In this document: one piece after another, positions 1-12,344 of the stretch
Position numbering within the stretch: position 1 is the stretch's first letter
Layout of the letters: every line of letters begins with the position of its first letter
From: Hevea brasiliensis
Taxonomy: Eukaryota > Streptophyta > Magnoliopsida > Malpighiales > Euphorbiaceae
Assembly: GCF_030052815.1 (NCBI RefSeq)
Contig: NC_079494.1
Location: forward strand, 37,000,467 to 37,064,466
Length of the DNA: 64,000 bases
Reading direction: 5' to 3'
Translations under genes and position numbers: made by a program
Notes under the pieces: generated by a model
Told to the model about the DNA's origin: nothing
The model's input: the letters and a program-made list of their open reading frames with translations, nothing else
The model's database searches: none

Positions 1-2032
1 TTATGCATCCAGCAGGTTTGGGTGGCTATAAATGGAGTTGTAGAGGTTTAATTGGTGAAAGGGCAATTGGACATGAAACTAGACACATAATGGCACAACT
101 TTAGTGAAGAAAACTTGCCCAGAAAACCAAACCAAGTTGACCTAAAAATTGCCCTAATTTGGGTGACTTACATTCTGCCTGGGCAAAATGACCAAATGAA
201 TAGTATTCATTTATTTGGTCATAACTCAGTGTAGAGAGGTCCAATTGACTTGAAATTTTACCAACAGCAAGCTGAGACATAGCTCTACAATTTTCATGAA
301 GAAAACAAATCCAAATTTTGACCATAACATGTCCAAAAACTGACCTGAATCAGTATGCAAAACTTGTAGAATTGGTTCTGCCCAGAAAAATCTAGAAAAT
401 TACAATCCGGCCAGTTATGGTGTTGAGGCCATAACTTGAGTTACAAAACTCTAAATGGAGTGATTCATAAAACGAAATGTAACTAGACATAATGAGGAAC
501 AACTTTCATGAAGACAATTTTGCTAAATTCCTACTGTACAAATGACCAATATAACAGTAAACTTAGTGCTTAAAATCTGAAAATTGTGAATAACTAACAC
601 TAAGCTTTGAAATGGAATTGGCAACCAATGCCAACAACTTTGGAATGAAAAATGTGGTATGTTGGTGATATTTGAACCAATATACCCATTAACTATTAAA
701 AAGTCAACATTTTAGTTGACTAATGAAATGAATAGTAACTTTACATATAAAGTACAAATATTCAAGAAATGACTTTGTAATATGCCCTAGTAGGCTTAAT
801 GTGATTGGTTTGGATAGGTTGGCATGCCAATAGGGTTTTGATAGCAGTACTACGTATGATGTATGGCTTCATGCCATTCTGTGATGTGATAGCCTATGGC
901 TATACTGATTATGATGTTAACTTGGCTTTATGCCTTATTGCTTTTATGGCTTATTAGCCATTCTGTTTGCACACCGGGAGACACATTGTGATCAATGGTG
1001 TGACGGCCCGAGGTACCTGCTACCCAGTGCTAGTTTACCCGTTTATCCAGTCCGATCAATTTGTATAGGTTACTTGTGCATGGAAAAGTATAACTGTAAT
1101 TGAACTTATTATTAAAGAAAATAAGGAAATAAAATATCAAGATAAAGATCAAGAATGATTACAATAAAACATAAAGAAGCTCAAAATCATCAAGAACACA
1201 ATTAACAAAATGCATGAAGAAGTTAATATCATAAAATGTAATTAGCCCTCGACTAAACAATAAGTTAGTAATTATTCATTTCTTATGAACACAATAACTA
1301 GGAAATTATTACTTTTATTTGCATATTATATTTTCTTGTATTATTTGCACCACTAAGCTTTATGCTTAGCGCGTCGCTTTGCAACGCGTAGGTACTGAAG
1401 ATTTGGAGAGATGGCCCAGTACACCACAGATTGGGTAAGGCCATCCACAGTTCTGCATGGTGTCCGTGTCACCTCACAGACTACAGTGCATTGATAGGAC
1501 ATTAGGTCCCATTTTGTATTTTTTGATTTTTGTAAGCTTTGTAATTAAACTCTTATTTTATCATGTATATTTGAAACCTATGTAATATAATTTTGTATTA
1601 ATGTAAGTATTTGTAACTTTGTGTTTATATATAACATATGAGAATTTATTTATGATTTGAGCCTGATGATGATGTGAAATGAATGAATGACAAATGGAGG
1701 AATTGTTAAGAAATTGTTGTAAATTGATGTGATATAAATGGAGATTGAGAATGATTGGAAATTATTGGAAGTATTTTTCACAGGTTCCGAAGAACTGTTT
1801 TCTCCATTTTTAGTCTGCACTCTGCCGGATTTTCTATAAAATTTTCGGAGCCGCAAATTAATTTATAATTTCAATAAATGATCTAAATGAGATCAATTTT
1901 ATAAATTTCACTTAATAACTATAATAAATAAATTAAGAACTGATAAATATCAATGAGATAAGTTATGGTGTTCTGGTACACTGTGTGGCATATCTTGCTC
2001 GACTACACTGTAGACGGGTAAGGGGTGTCACA
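1..2032 (+). repeat. E1 5' LTR, 3' portion (family A)
   Basis: From about position 8 this aligns base by base with 8490-10516 at roughly 95 percent identity by eye, and it ends in GGGGTGTCACA directly before the primer site. No gene lies in it; minus-strand frames such as 101-325 are LTR shadows. Two adjacent hairpins are visible at 1353-1369 (CTAAGC/GCTTAG) and 1370-1388 (CGCGT/ACGCG). Confidence 0.9.
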
Positions 2033-2037
2033 TTTAG

Positions 2038-2049
2038 TGGTATCAGAGC
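2038..2049 (+). other. Primer-binding site of E1 (initiator tRNA-Met)
   Basis: TGGTATCAGAGC, five bases after the LTR end, is complementary to the 3' end of plant initiator tRNA-Met, the usual primer of chromoviruses and most copia elements. Confidence 0.92.
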
Positions 2050-2159
2050 ACGGTTTAGGCGTTTCTGTGTCTAGATAGAGTCCATACCATGCATTGCATT
2101 TGTAAGAGTCGAGGTGACACTAATGCAGATCTGTTTGTCTTTCTTATTTTGATTAGGAT

Positions 2160-3365
2160 ATGGACCCCACGTTACAGAGAGCACTAGATAAGGAAGTGGA
2201 GAGTCGTGCTCCACCTATAGCTGAGACTGAGGGCCAGGGAGAACCTGCTTCACCAGCACTAGTAGTGCCTGCATAGCCTCCTCCGCCTATGTTTCAGCAA
2301 ATGGCTGAATTCTTCAGACAGATGGCTGGGGTTATGCCACCACCACCAATTTCATAGCAGAAATCCCATCTGGAAAAACTGAGAAAATTTGGGGCTGTGG
2401 ACTTCATTGGTAAGAAAGAAGATGACTCGATGGCGGCTGAGAATTGGCTAGACCGTACTATAAGAGTATTAAACCAACTACATTTCACCCCAGAGCAGAA
2501 CTTGGAGGGTGTTGTGTCTCTACTTCAAAATGATGCCTATCAGTGGTGGGACACTATATCTAGTGAGGTCCAGCCAGAGTTGATAACTTGGGATTTCTTC
2601 CTTGCTGAATTTAAGAAGAAGTATGTGGGAAGTATGTACCTAGAAGACAGGAGGAGAGAATTTATTAACCTGAGGCAGAGACAGCTATCAGTAGCGGAGT
2701 ATGAGAAGGAGTTTGTCAGACTAAGCCGCTATGGAAGAGAGATAGTCCCCACAGAAGTAGAGAGGTGCAGAAGGTTTGAAGAGGGGCTAAATGACAACAT
2801 TAAAATAATGATCACTGCCTTGGGGATTATAAACTTCACAAAATTAGTTGAAGCTGCACTGAAAGTGGAAAGGGTCAGAGTAAGTGAACTAAATAAGAAA
2901 GATAGGTAGCGTAAGAGGAAATTTGGACCAGGGCAATCAAGTATACCGACTGATAGTAAGAAGTTTAAAGGTTCTGGTTCACAAGATCAGACACAGGGCC
3001 AGAGAGGCCAGATTGAAATATCTATAGCTAGCTCCCCTGGCATAATAACAAGGGGATCAGCCCTAATGCTTGAATGTATGCACTGTGGTAGGACACACAG
3101 AGGGGAGTGTCGATTGTTAACTGGAGAGTGTTTCAGGTGTGGGGCTATGGATCATTTCATAAGAGATTGCCCTTAAAGGAGTTGTTCAATAGCTCCAGTA
3201 CAAGTTGATAGACCTGCCCCTATAGTTCAAAGGGTAAAAGATCGGGTAGAGTAGAGATGGCTGACATTTCATAGAGATTGTTTCTAAGACAGTTGAAAGG
3301 CCCGAAGTCAGGGTGGCACCACAGGTATATGCTATAGAAGCTCAGGAAGAGCCAAACCCAGACGC
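2160..3365 (+). pseudogene. gag: E1 gag (capsid-nucleocapsid), broken
   Basis: The first ATG after the primer site (2160) opens a frame that holds the whole capsid protein in register with the zinc knuckle. In-frame stops lie at 2274 (TAG), 2355 (TAG), 2907 (TAG) and 3174 (TAA); each fits a glutamine codon changed by C-to-T. Codons about 79-249 are the retrotransposon gag core, with WLDRTIRVLNQL, then DAYQWWDTI and YEKEFVRLSRYG. At 3075-3170 are two cysteine clusters, the second a complete knuckle CFRCGAMDHFIRDC. After 3176 a degraded spacer leads to the pre-protease motif APQVYAIEAQEE near 3320, where coding stops making sense as pol. Gag would form the virus-like particle in the cytoplasm and bind the element RNA. 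It is not functional as read. Confidence 0.85.
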
Positions 3366-3469
3366 TGATGAGGCGATACAAGGAAGTGAAGAAATAAGGA
3401 GGTAGCAACTCCACGATTACTTAAGTCAGGTAAATTTCGAGGACGAAATTTAAATTAGAGGGGAAGAGT
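3366..3469 (+). other. E1 deletion scar: chromodomain tail joined to gag, then polypurine tract
   Basis: About 3372-3412 reads like the last codons of the gypsy polyprotein (EEIRR, stop in place of Q, then QLHDYL), matching the EREEGMRRQHPQLF end of E3 at 56600-56645. The conserved 3' segment AAATTTCGAGGACGAAATTT follows at 3432, then the purine-rich tract AGGGGAAGAG just before the LTR. About 3.3 kb of PR-RT-RH-IN is therefore missing between two preserved flanks. Confidence 0.75.
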
Positions 3470-6400
3470 TGTAACACCCTCACTGTATCCATTCCATATA
3501 TTCTACTGTTTCGGTGACCGGTGTCGGTCCGGACAGTTAGAATGTCTAGAAAAATATTTAGACTAAAGTGAGGAGCCATAATTAACACAAATATTAATAA
3601 GAAAAATTTAGAAATAAAATATAACCAAGTTAAGTGAGCCGGTGCCCTAGCGATGGGTAACCCAGTGGGAAGTTGCGATCCTTGCAACTAGGAGCCCTAA
3701 ACCAGTGAGAAAATTTATAAAATAATTTTTGGGACTCCAGGGAAGAGTCATTGAGGTTTTTATGGCATTAGAATGCCAAGAAAATGCTTAGAAAAAATTT
3801 TCAATCTGTACAGATAATTTTTGTCTGTTAAGCCAAATAGAGGGCATTTTGGTCATTTCGCCTTCAGAGGTGATTTTTGGTCGACTTGTCCAGTTAAGTA
3901 AATAATTATTATGACATAAAATGTGAATAAATATTGTTAAAAATTAAATTGAAAATGAGTAGAAAAGAAAAGAAAAATAAAAATGAATTAAATGGGAAAT
4001 ATGACATCACATGATGTCATTAAGAAGGCCTCCACCAATCACAACTGAACAAGACAATTAAAAAGAGATAAAATGGGAAAAAATGAAAACAAATTCTGCC
4101 ATTCATCTTCTTCTTCAGCCGTTTCTCCCTTTTCTCTCCTTTCACCATTGTTATTCCAATCTTCTCACTAGAAATTCTCTTGAAAAATCACCATAAAACC
4201 TCACACTCTCTTCATAAAAAATTTCCCTTACCACTAGAGCAAGCCTTGGACAGCAATTTGAAGAGGAAAAAGAAAAATTTTGGCAAGCTTGGGAGTAGCT
4301 CCAACAAGGTTAGTGTTCAATCTCTTAGCACTTTTACTTGATTCATGCTTAATGCCATGAGATAAGTAGAAAATGTAAGAAAAACAAAACAAAAATGATG
4401 TGTATCCATCCCTGTAATACCCTATTTGCATAGCATGGTATATGTTATTGTTCTGGTGACCGGTATCGGTCCGGATAATTAAGAGGATTAGAATTATGTT
4501 TAAGATACCTAGTTAAGCCCTGAACACAAATAATTAGTAATTGTCAATTAGTTAAGTATAAATAAGAAAAACAGAACATAAGAAGTTAAATGAGCTGAGA
4601 GTCACAACGATGGGTGACCTTCTCGGGAAGGATTGCGAGGTCGATTTAAACTCGAATTTCGAATCGTAAAATGTGATGCCGCTATCCTTAGGACTATTGC
4701 GAACACAGTGAAAAAGGGAAATCACGAAAAAGAATTATTAAGCTAATCAAATAATTAGGTCAGGAAGCCGAAAGAAATATTGAATTATTTGCAAACCGGA
4801 TTGAACCGGCGAGGGGCAATTTGGTCAATTGACCCTGAGAGCTGACTCCTGACCTAATTGTTAAATAAAATAGGAGAAAAGAAAATTTCGGGATCGAAAA
4901 TTAAATTAAAGAACTAATAAAAAAATAAATAAAAAAAAAGAAAATGAAAAAGGTGAAAAGAGATGACATCATGCATGACATCATGCATGATGCCATAATT
5001 ATTATAATTAAAATTTATTTAATTTAAATTTGTGGCCTTACTAACTCATAAAAGAAAAGGAAAAAAAAAAAGGGGACTTCATCTTCCATTGCCGTCTCTC
5101 TCTCTCCCAAGTTCTCTCTCTCAAATTTTCCTCCATGAAAGCTTATTTTTAAGCTTTCTAAACACTAAATTCCACCATAAATCCTTTAATTATCTTGAAG
5201 AAAAATTATAAGCAAATCATGGAAAGAAGGTTAAAGGAGAAAGAAAGAAGAAAAAGTTGAGGGAATTGAAGATTGAAAAGCTTCATTTAAGATTAGTAGC
5301 TAAATTTGGAATTTATAGTTTAATTATTGTATTTATAGCTTAACTAACTTAGAATTATGCTTAAAATGAAAAGAAATTAATTATTGGAGGATTAAAGGAA
5401 AATTCAGCCAACTAGGGTTGTGATGTGTGTGCATGAATTTGATTGAATTCAAAGTGAAGGTAAGCTTACATGAGTATAGAAGTAATGCTAGTATGCTTGA
5501 AATTAGCTAAATGCATCAAATAGGTGAACTAGGGTTTTGGAAGCCAAAAGTGTGAGAATTGGTTAAATGGTGTGTTGGACTTGGTTTGAGATGAAAAATG
5601 GTCATTTGTGACCAATTGAGATGTGTTGGAAGTATTGGAAGTGAGAGTGAATTCGGATTGAGAATGGTCATGCTGTAGGCAGCAGGACTAAGGTCCCTTT
5701 GAGGGACCAAAACTAAAAATTTACAAGTCCAATTGGTATGAGATCAATTGGGAATGAAAATAGACACAAAATGACACAATTTTCATTTAGGAATCATGCC
5801 CAAAAAGTGACCAAAACCTAGTGAACAAATTGACCAAATCCCGATTTTCTGCAGTCTGACCTGTACAAAAATGACCAAATGAAGAGTGTTTGTTCATTTG
5901 GTCATAACTTGGGCTAGGTAGGTCTAACTGACCTGAAATTTTACCAGTGGACAGCGGAAATATAGACCTAAAACTTTCATGAAGAACACAAACCCAAATT
6001 ATGCCATTAATCAAGTCATTTGGCCACCCAAAGTTGGTGACCTAAAACTGCCAGAACCAGTTAGTGCCCAGAAATCTGGGTTAAGTCCAATTCGGCAGCC
6101 ATGATTCAAATGGCTATAACTTGAGCTACAAAACTCCAAATGGAGTGATTCAAAAAGGAGAATAAATTTAAGACAATAGGGAACCTTTTCTGTGAAGAAA
6201 GTTTTGCCAAATTCTAACAGAAAAATGACCAATGAAATAGTGCAACATAAGACACAAAAACTGAAAATTTACAAATTTGCTTAAAAGACTTAGAATTTGA
6301 GTAAAAAACCAAAACTAACAAATTTAGTTACCAAAATGCGGTATGTGGGTGAAGTTGGAATTCCCATACCTATTAAACCTTAGAAAGTCAACAAACTGAC

Positions 6401-9400
6401 TTGAATAGTGTCATGAATAGTAACCCCGAAATATAAATTTTAAAGAACGCCAAGTTTAGCATATTAAAGCTAGGTATAAGTAGATCTGAATTTATTTTTA
6501 GAGTTATGATAAATGGTGATACTGAAACACTGTGAAACTGTGTGTTTCAATAGAAAAGAATACCGAGAAAGAACCCGAGACATCGAGTCAAGGCTAAGAG
6601 GCGACTCGTATAAGGTTTGTGCACAACTAACTATTTTGTTACTTTTCATTTCTAAATTGATTTGAACAAGTTTATTTTATGATTTATAAATTTTGCTGTG
6701 TTGAGAATTTTAATTTATTGAATAAAATTGTATAATTTAAAGATAAATTTTGTTATGTATTTAAGGATTTGTTGCATGGTTTTGAGGTTTGTAAATTTTC
6801 AGTTTGATGTGTTGCCAACCTTGAGCATGAATTTATGATGATTAAATATGTTGATGATTTGTAAATACTTTGTAAATAGAAATTGTTTTGAATATGATTT
6901 GAAACCACAGTTGACATGGCAAAATTTGTTGTGAATCCTCATTAGCTTGTCTAGTGAGATATCTCCTCCACTAGATGGCGCGAGTTCCTTCCTCTCTGGC
7001 TTGCCAGTTGGGGAAGAGTTTGAATGAGTACTCATATATACTAGCTAGTCTTTATTCCTTCCTTTTAGCCTCTGCTATTAGGAGAGTGTGAAATGTCGTA
7101 GTGTACAACACGACATCTATTTGAATTTTGGGTCATGGGTTCATCTGTGTGGATTGTTGGCAACGCCTTTTAAATTATGCATAATTTGATAAATTGTGAT
7201 TGAAATAAATAATTTGTTAGTGATTCAAAATATTTTTGTATTGTTTCAGAATTTAAAAGAAATGTAAATAAATAGTTACTATTTGATCAAAATGTTATTC
7301 AAATGAATAATTTGTATGAATGAAAATAATGATTTTTGAATGTCATGGATTTTGAAGAATTTAGAAATTTTAAATTTTTATCCATTATGAATTGTTAAGA
7401 ATAATTTGTATTAAGTTTTAAATTATTAGTTTGTGCACTGCTAAGTTCTCCACTCAGCGATAGCTTTGTATGCTGTCGCAGGTGAAAGAAAATATAGAGC
7501 AGTTGAGCGAGGTTATTGAAAGACACGGTGAGATTATCCTCGGGTATATCATAGGTATACCCTTATACATTAGCTTTTGATGTAATTCTGTAATTATATG
7601 TATGAAATTTCCTTTGAGCAGTTGTACAAACTCTTTTGTAATATATATATTTCAATTGTAATCAAATACAAATTATTGTAATATTATCTTGAGATTTTAT
7701 ATACTTATAATGTTTTGCACTATTAAATTTTAATGCTTCCATGAATGTGAAAATTAATTTGTTTACCTCAATGAGATGTTTTAATATTTGATTTAATTTA
7801 CACTATGTATTGAGTGGTTTATGCGGATTTGTGAAATGAGATTGAATAATAGAGTTGGGATTGAGAAATATATTGGGAGTATCTTTATTTTCAGGTTTTG
7901 AAGAACTATTTTCTCAAAATACAGATAGCACTCTGCCGAAATTTTTGTAAAAATTGTGGAGATTTTAAATATCTAAAAATTTAATTTATGTTTGGACTTT
8001 AAATAAAGGTTTTTAAAATCTGAAAAAAAATTTTACCCACCAATTTAAAAATGAACGAAAATTGTTTTAAAATCCATTATTGTATGTTTAATGGGTTACC
8101 GGTAGGCGAAGTACGGTAATTCATTAGGTGTACTACGGGAGCATGTTACATCTTACGAAGAGTAGGGTGTGACAATCCCTATAAATTTCAGCAGCCTAGG
8201 GGTGGTTAGGGTTTGATGAATTTACTTGAAGTAAAGTGTTTATGAGCTGCCCATAGCATGAGATGAGTGCTTGAACATGATTGTGTAAGTGAAATGCAAG
8301 TATAGTGCATGAATGAACGTGAGAACTTAGACATTTGAATAACATTAGGGTTTGCTCATGTAATGGTATGTTAACCTTATAATGGTCAATTAGTGACCAT
8401 TTGAATGTGTGTGAGGAGGAATTGAAGTGAGTAAGGATGTTGGAGTGGAACTTAGGCATGCTGCCCTTGGTGACCTACAAGACTAGTTGTGAGTCCAGCA
8501 GGTTTGGGTGGCTATAAATGGAGTTGTAGAGGTTCAATTTGTGCAAGGGTAATTGGACATGAAACTAGATACATAATGGCACAACTTTGGTGAAGAAATC
8601 CTGCCCAGAAAACCAAACCAAGTTGACCTAAAAGTTGCCCTAATTTGAGTGACTTATATGTAACCTGGGCAAAATGACCAAATGTGTTGTATTCATTTAT
8701 TTGGTCATAACTCAGTGTAGAGAGGTCCAATTGACCTAAAATTTTACCAGCAGTAAGATACATAGCTCTACAACTTTCATAAAGAAAACAAATCCAAATT
8801 TTGACCATAACATGTCCAAAAACTGACCTGAAGTCAGTGTACAAAACCTGCAGAATTGGCTCTGCCCAGAAAAATCTGAAAATTGCAATCCAGCCAGTTA
8901 TGGTGTTTAGGCCATAACTTAAGCTACAAAACTCCAAATAGAGTGATTCAAAAAATGAAATGTAACTAGACACAATAAGGAACAACTTTAATGAAGACAA
9001 TTTTGCCAAATTCCTACTGTACAAATGACCAATAGAACAGTAAACTTAGTGCTTGAAATCTGAAAATTGTGAATAACTAACACTAAGCTTTGAAATGGAA
9101 TTGGCAACCAATGCCAACAACTTTGGAAAGCAAAATGTGGTATGTTGGTGATATTTGAACCAATATACTTATTATCTATTAAAAAGTCAACATTTTAGTT
9201 GACTAATGAAATGAATAGTAACCTTACATATAAAGTACAAATATTCAAGAAATGACTTTGTAATATGCCCTAGTAGGCCTAATGTGATTGGTTTGGATAG
9301 GTTGGCATGCCAATAAGGTTCTGATAGTAGTACTGCATATGATGCATGGCTTCATGTCATTCTGTGATGTGATAGCCTATGGCTATACTGATTATGATGT

Positions 9401-10516
9401 TAACTTGGCTTTATGCCTTATTGCTTTTATGGCTTATTAGCCATTCTGTTTGCACATCGGGAGACACATTGTGACCGATGGTGTGATGGCCCGAGGCACC
9501 TGCTACCCAGTGCTAGTTTACTGGTTTATCCAGTCCGATCAATTTGTATAGGTTACTTGGGCATGGAAAAGTATAACTGTAATTGAACTGATTATTAAAG
9601 AAAATAAGGAAATGAAATATCAAGATAAAGATCAAGAATGATTACAATAAAATATAAAGAAGCTCAAAATCATCAAGAAAACAATTAACAAAATGCATGA
9701 AGAAGTTAATATCATAAAATGTAATTAGCCCTCCACTAAACAATAAGTTAGTAATTATTCATTTCTTATGAACACAATAACTAGAAAATTATTACTTTTA
9801 TTTGCATATTATATTTTCTTGTATTATTGGCACCACTAAGCTTTATGCTTAGCGCGTCACTTTTGCAACGTGTAGGTACTGAAGATTTGGACAGAGGGCC
9901 CAGTAGACCACAGATTGGGTAAGGCCGTTTACAGTTCTGCATAGTGTCCATGTCACATCACAAACTACAGTGCATTGGTAGGACACTAGGTCCCATTTTG
10001 TATTTTGTGATTTTTATAAGCTTTGTAATTTAACTCTTATTTTATCATGTATATTTGAAACCTGTGCAATATAATTTTTTATTAATGTAAGTATTTGTAA
10101 CTTTGTGTTTATAAATAACATATGAGAATTTATTTATGAGTTGAGCCTGATGATGATGTGAAATGAATGAATGACAAATGGAGGAATTGTTAAGAAATTG
10201 TTGTAAATTGATGCGATACAAATGGAGATTGAGAATGATTGGAAATTATTGGAAGTGTTTTTCACAGGTTCCAAAGAACTATTTTCTCCATTTTTAGCTA
10301 GCACTCTGTCGGATTTTCTATAAAATTTTCAGAGTCGCAAATTAATTTATAATTTCAATAAATGATCTAAATGAGATCAATTTCATAAATTTCACTTAAT
10401 AACTATAATAAATAAATTAAGAATTGATAAATATCAATGAGATAAGTTATGGTGTTCTGGTACACTGTGTGACATATTTTGCTCGACTACACTGTAGATG
10501 GGTAAGGGGTGTCACA
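3470..10516 (+). repeat. E1 3' LTR (family A), split by a solo LTR
   Basis: It starts TGTAACACCC right after the polypurine tract and ends GTGTCACA. Without the nested insertion and its extra 5-bp duplication it is about 3.28 kb. A 5S-like motif (CAAGTTAAG, then GCGATGGGTAACC) lies at 3626-3674. The region 4080-4200 is pyrimidine-rich and could be near a transcription start. The paired hairpins are at 9836-9852 and 9853-9872; relative to the 5' LTR, one pair in the second hairpin has become G-U. The 170-codon minus-strand frame at 8512-9024 is discussed as a finding, not called as a gene. Confidence 0.9.
4413..8174 (+). mobile_element. Solo LTR, family C, target duplication ATCCC
   Basis: A 3762-bp LTR with intact TGTAATACCC and GGTGTGACA ends is flanked by ATCCC at 4408-4412 and 8175-8179, and the family A LTR resumes exactly after it. 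No internal region is present, so a full element was reduced by recombination between its LTRs. Visible inside: a 5S-like motif at 4581-4637 (AGAAGTTAAATGAGC, then CGATGGGTGACCT), a doubled GACATCATGCAT unit at 4963-4994, a CT-rich stretch near 5095-5130 where a transcript could start, three degenerate repeat units at about 5745-6235, and paired hairpins at 7441-7457 and 7458-7478. Confidence 0.95.
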
Positions 10517-10693
10517 GTCTATCTCTGGATCCAAATCAAAGACTTCTTCCTCTGGTCATATTCTGGTCATGTACCAAACCAATCACCTGAGAAAGAATAA
10601 GAGAATAAAACAGTTTAAAAAAAATTAAATAATAAATGAAAATGCATAAATCAGCTAAATTACTTATTACCTTATATTACTAAAATTAAACTT

Positions 10694-10710
10694 CCCCGGC
10701 AACAGCGCCA
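10694..10710 (-). other. Primer-binding site (tRNA-Asp)
   Basis: Minus strand TGGCGCTGTTGCCGGGG differs at one base from the complement of the 3' end of plant tRNA-Asp (TGGCGCCGTTGCCGGGG). It lies six bases from the LTR end. Confidence 0.85.
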
Positions 10711-10716
10711 TAAACT

Positions 10717-12339
10717 TGTTTGCTGGTGTTTCAACTACTATAAGTGCATAGATTACTAATAAGTAATAAATTAGTGAGTGAAATATCGTTCCCTTGAGGA
10801 ATTTAGTTAGCAAGTACTAGGCCACACAACAATTTTGACTGTTTAGGCTACTGAATATAGATGGAGAATGAGTTAAACCTAGTTTGGATGTTAAAAGTAA
10901 ATTTTGAATTAAACTATTTATAAAAGCAATTCCAGAATTAAGATTTCACACTGTAACCTTACTATGGATTTTAATCTTGTCTATTCATCGGATTGAGAAT
11001 AGTTGCTGTGATGGAAATTAATCTTAAGATATCCTAAGTCCTCTCTCAAGGCACTCAAGGTGTATTTTAGTGAACCTAAATCCTATTTTCGTGATGATTA
11101 AATTAATTAAAACCCTTTAAGATCTATGATTAATTTTAAAACTCCACAAAGATCATCAGCCTGTCTCTAGGTTAGATTTCCTAGGTTCAAGATCTCGATT
11201 TTCTAATATTAATCTTCACCTTTCAGTCCTTTAATTAATATCCGCAATCAATACTAAGTGGGTACCAACACATAGTATGCATTAAGATCATAAAAAATTG
11301 AATCAAAGAACTAAACTCAACTCCAATAAGTAAAACTCAATATTTATCCATAATAAAAATTGCAAGTACTACTCTCCTAACTCCAGAATAAAGGAATTAC
11401 TCACTCATGGTGAGTTTAACAAACATAGAGAAAATAAAATAAAAGAACATAAAGAGTCCGCTTAGAGAAATAGAACAAAAGAACCGAAGAGGAATGACTG
11501 CAATCTTGATCTTCGTGGAACTTCACTGAGGATTTCCCTTCTGCGCTGATGTTCTACTCTTCAAGACGGCTGCAGAGAATGTAAGTATGAAAAAGTGAAA
11601 ACCCTTCTAAAAACTCTCTAAAATGCTCTACAAAAGGGTTAAACTAAAAAGAGCACCACTCTGATGTCATTTTCTGCTTCTATTTATAATAGCTAGTCTA
11701 GGGTTAGCTCTTTAGAATCCCAAAAGCATTAGGAGTTTGTTTGGAGAGTGTAAACAAGAGCTAGAATTCGGATTAGGAAACTGGCTACCGCATGGTACAC
11801 GGCCCGTGTGTCACTACACGACCCAGGGCCGTGTAACTTATAGGAGCTGAATGGTTGCATATTACATTGGAATAGGAGTTTACACCGGTCTGTGCTAGTT
11901 ACACGGGTCTGGTTACACGACCCATGTTCTTCTGTTCTTAGAAAATTCTTTAAGCCTGTGCCTAGCAGAGACTTACATGAGTCTCCATAGCTTATACGGG
12001 TCTGATTACATGACCCATGTACTTTTGTTTCTTCCTTAGCTCTCTGGCTTTCTTCTGGCAGTAGGTTACACGGGTCTATGGCTTTGCTTACATGATCCGT
12101 GTAATGTGTATTAGCAGCTTTTCTCAATCCTTTGGCCTTTACAAGTTTCCTTCCATACTCCTATGCCCTGGGACTTCACCCAAACTCCTAAAATGATGCA
12201 GAAAACATGGAATTAAGAGCTTGGCAATGGAATTTATAGAAGTTAATGATATTAATGGTTTCATGAGATTACTATTCTAAATGCTATAAAATATTATACA
12301 AATGTACTAAAAAAACATCTATATCATACAAGTGCATCA
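10717..12339 (-). repeat. Athila/Tat-type LTR with inverted-repeat modules
   Basis: The LTR is about 1.62 kb with TG...CA ends (TGTTTGCTGG to AGTGCATCA on the plus strand). About 11790-12110 holds four imperfect modules in which an ACACGGGTC-like arm is followed by a GACCC(A/G)TGT-like arm; these force the otherwise meaningless 132-codon minus-strand frame at 11729-12127. I see no gene. Confidence 0.7.
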
Positions 12340-12344
12340 ACTAG

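Larger units (their letters stand above)
1..10516 (+). mobile_element. E1: gag-only gypsy (Tekay/Del-type) LTR retrotransposon, 5' end outside window
   Basis: The element reads 5' LTR (partial), primer site, gag, a short remnant of pol, polypurine tract, 3' LTR. The internal part is only about 1.44 kb, because the reading frame passes from the sequence just before protease directly into the last codons of the chromodomain. It therefore lacks protease, RT, RNase H and integrase and could have moved only with enzymes supplied in trans, like the gag-only (TR-GAG) elements known in plants. It sits in an Athila/Tat-type remnant that resumes at 10517. Its right target duplication would be GTCTA at 10517-10521; the left copy lies outside the window. 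All gag stops look like C-to-T decay. Confidence 0.85.
10517..12339 (-). mobile_element. Athila/Tat-type gypsy remnant: one LTR plus start of leader
   Basis: Read on the minus strand this is an LTR, a tRNA-Asp primer site and about 180 bp of leader, after which E1 interrupts the element. Its coding part, if kept, lies left of the window. The tRNA-Asp primer site is typical of the Athila and Tat lineages and unlike every other element here. The element sits in a family C LTR fragment that resumes at about 12345; ACTAG at 12340-12344 could be its target duplication, but the other copy is not in view. Confidence 0.75.

Noticed and set aside
11729..12127. 132-codon minus-strand frame
   Set aside because: It is a translation of the repeated ACGGGTC modules of an LTR; no domain is visible.
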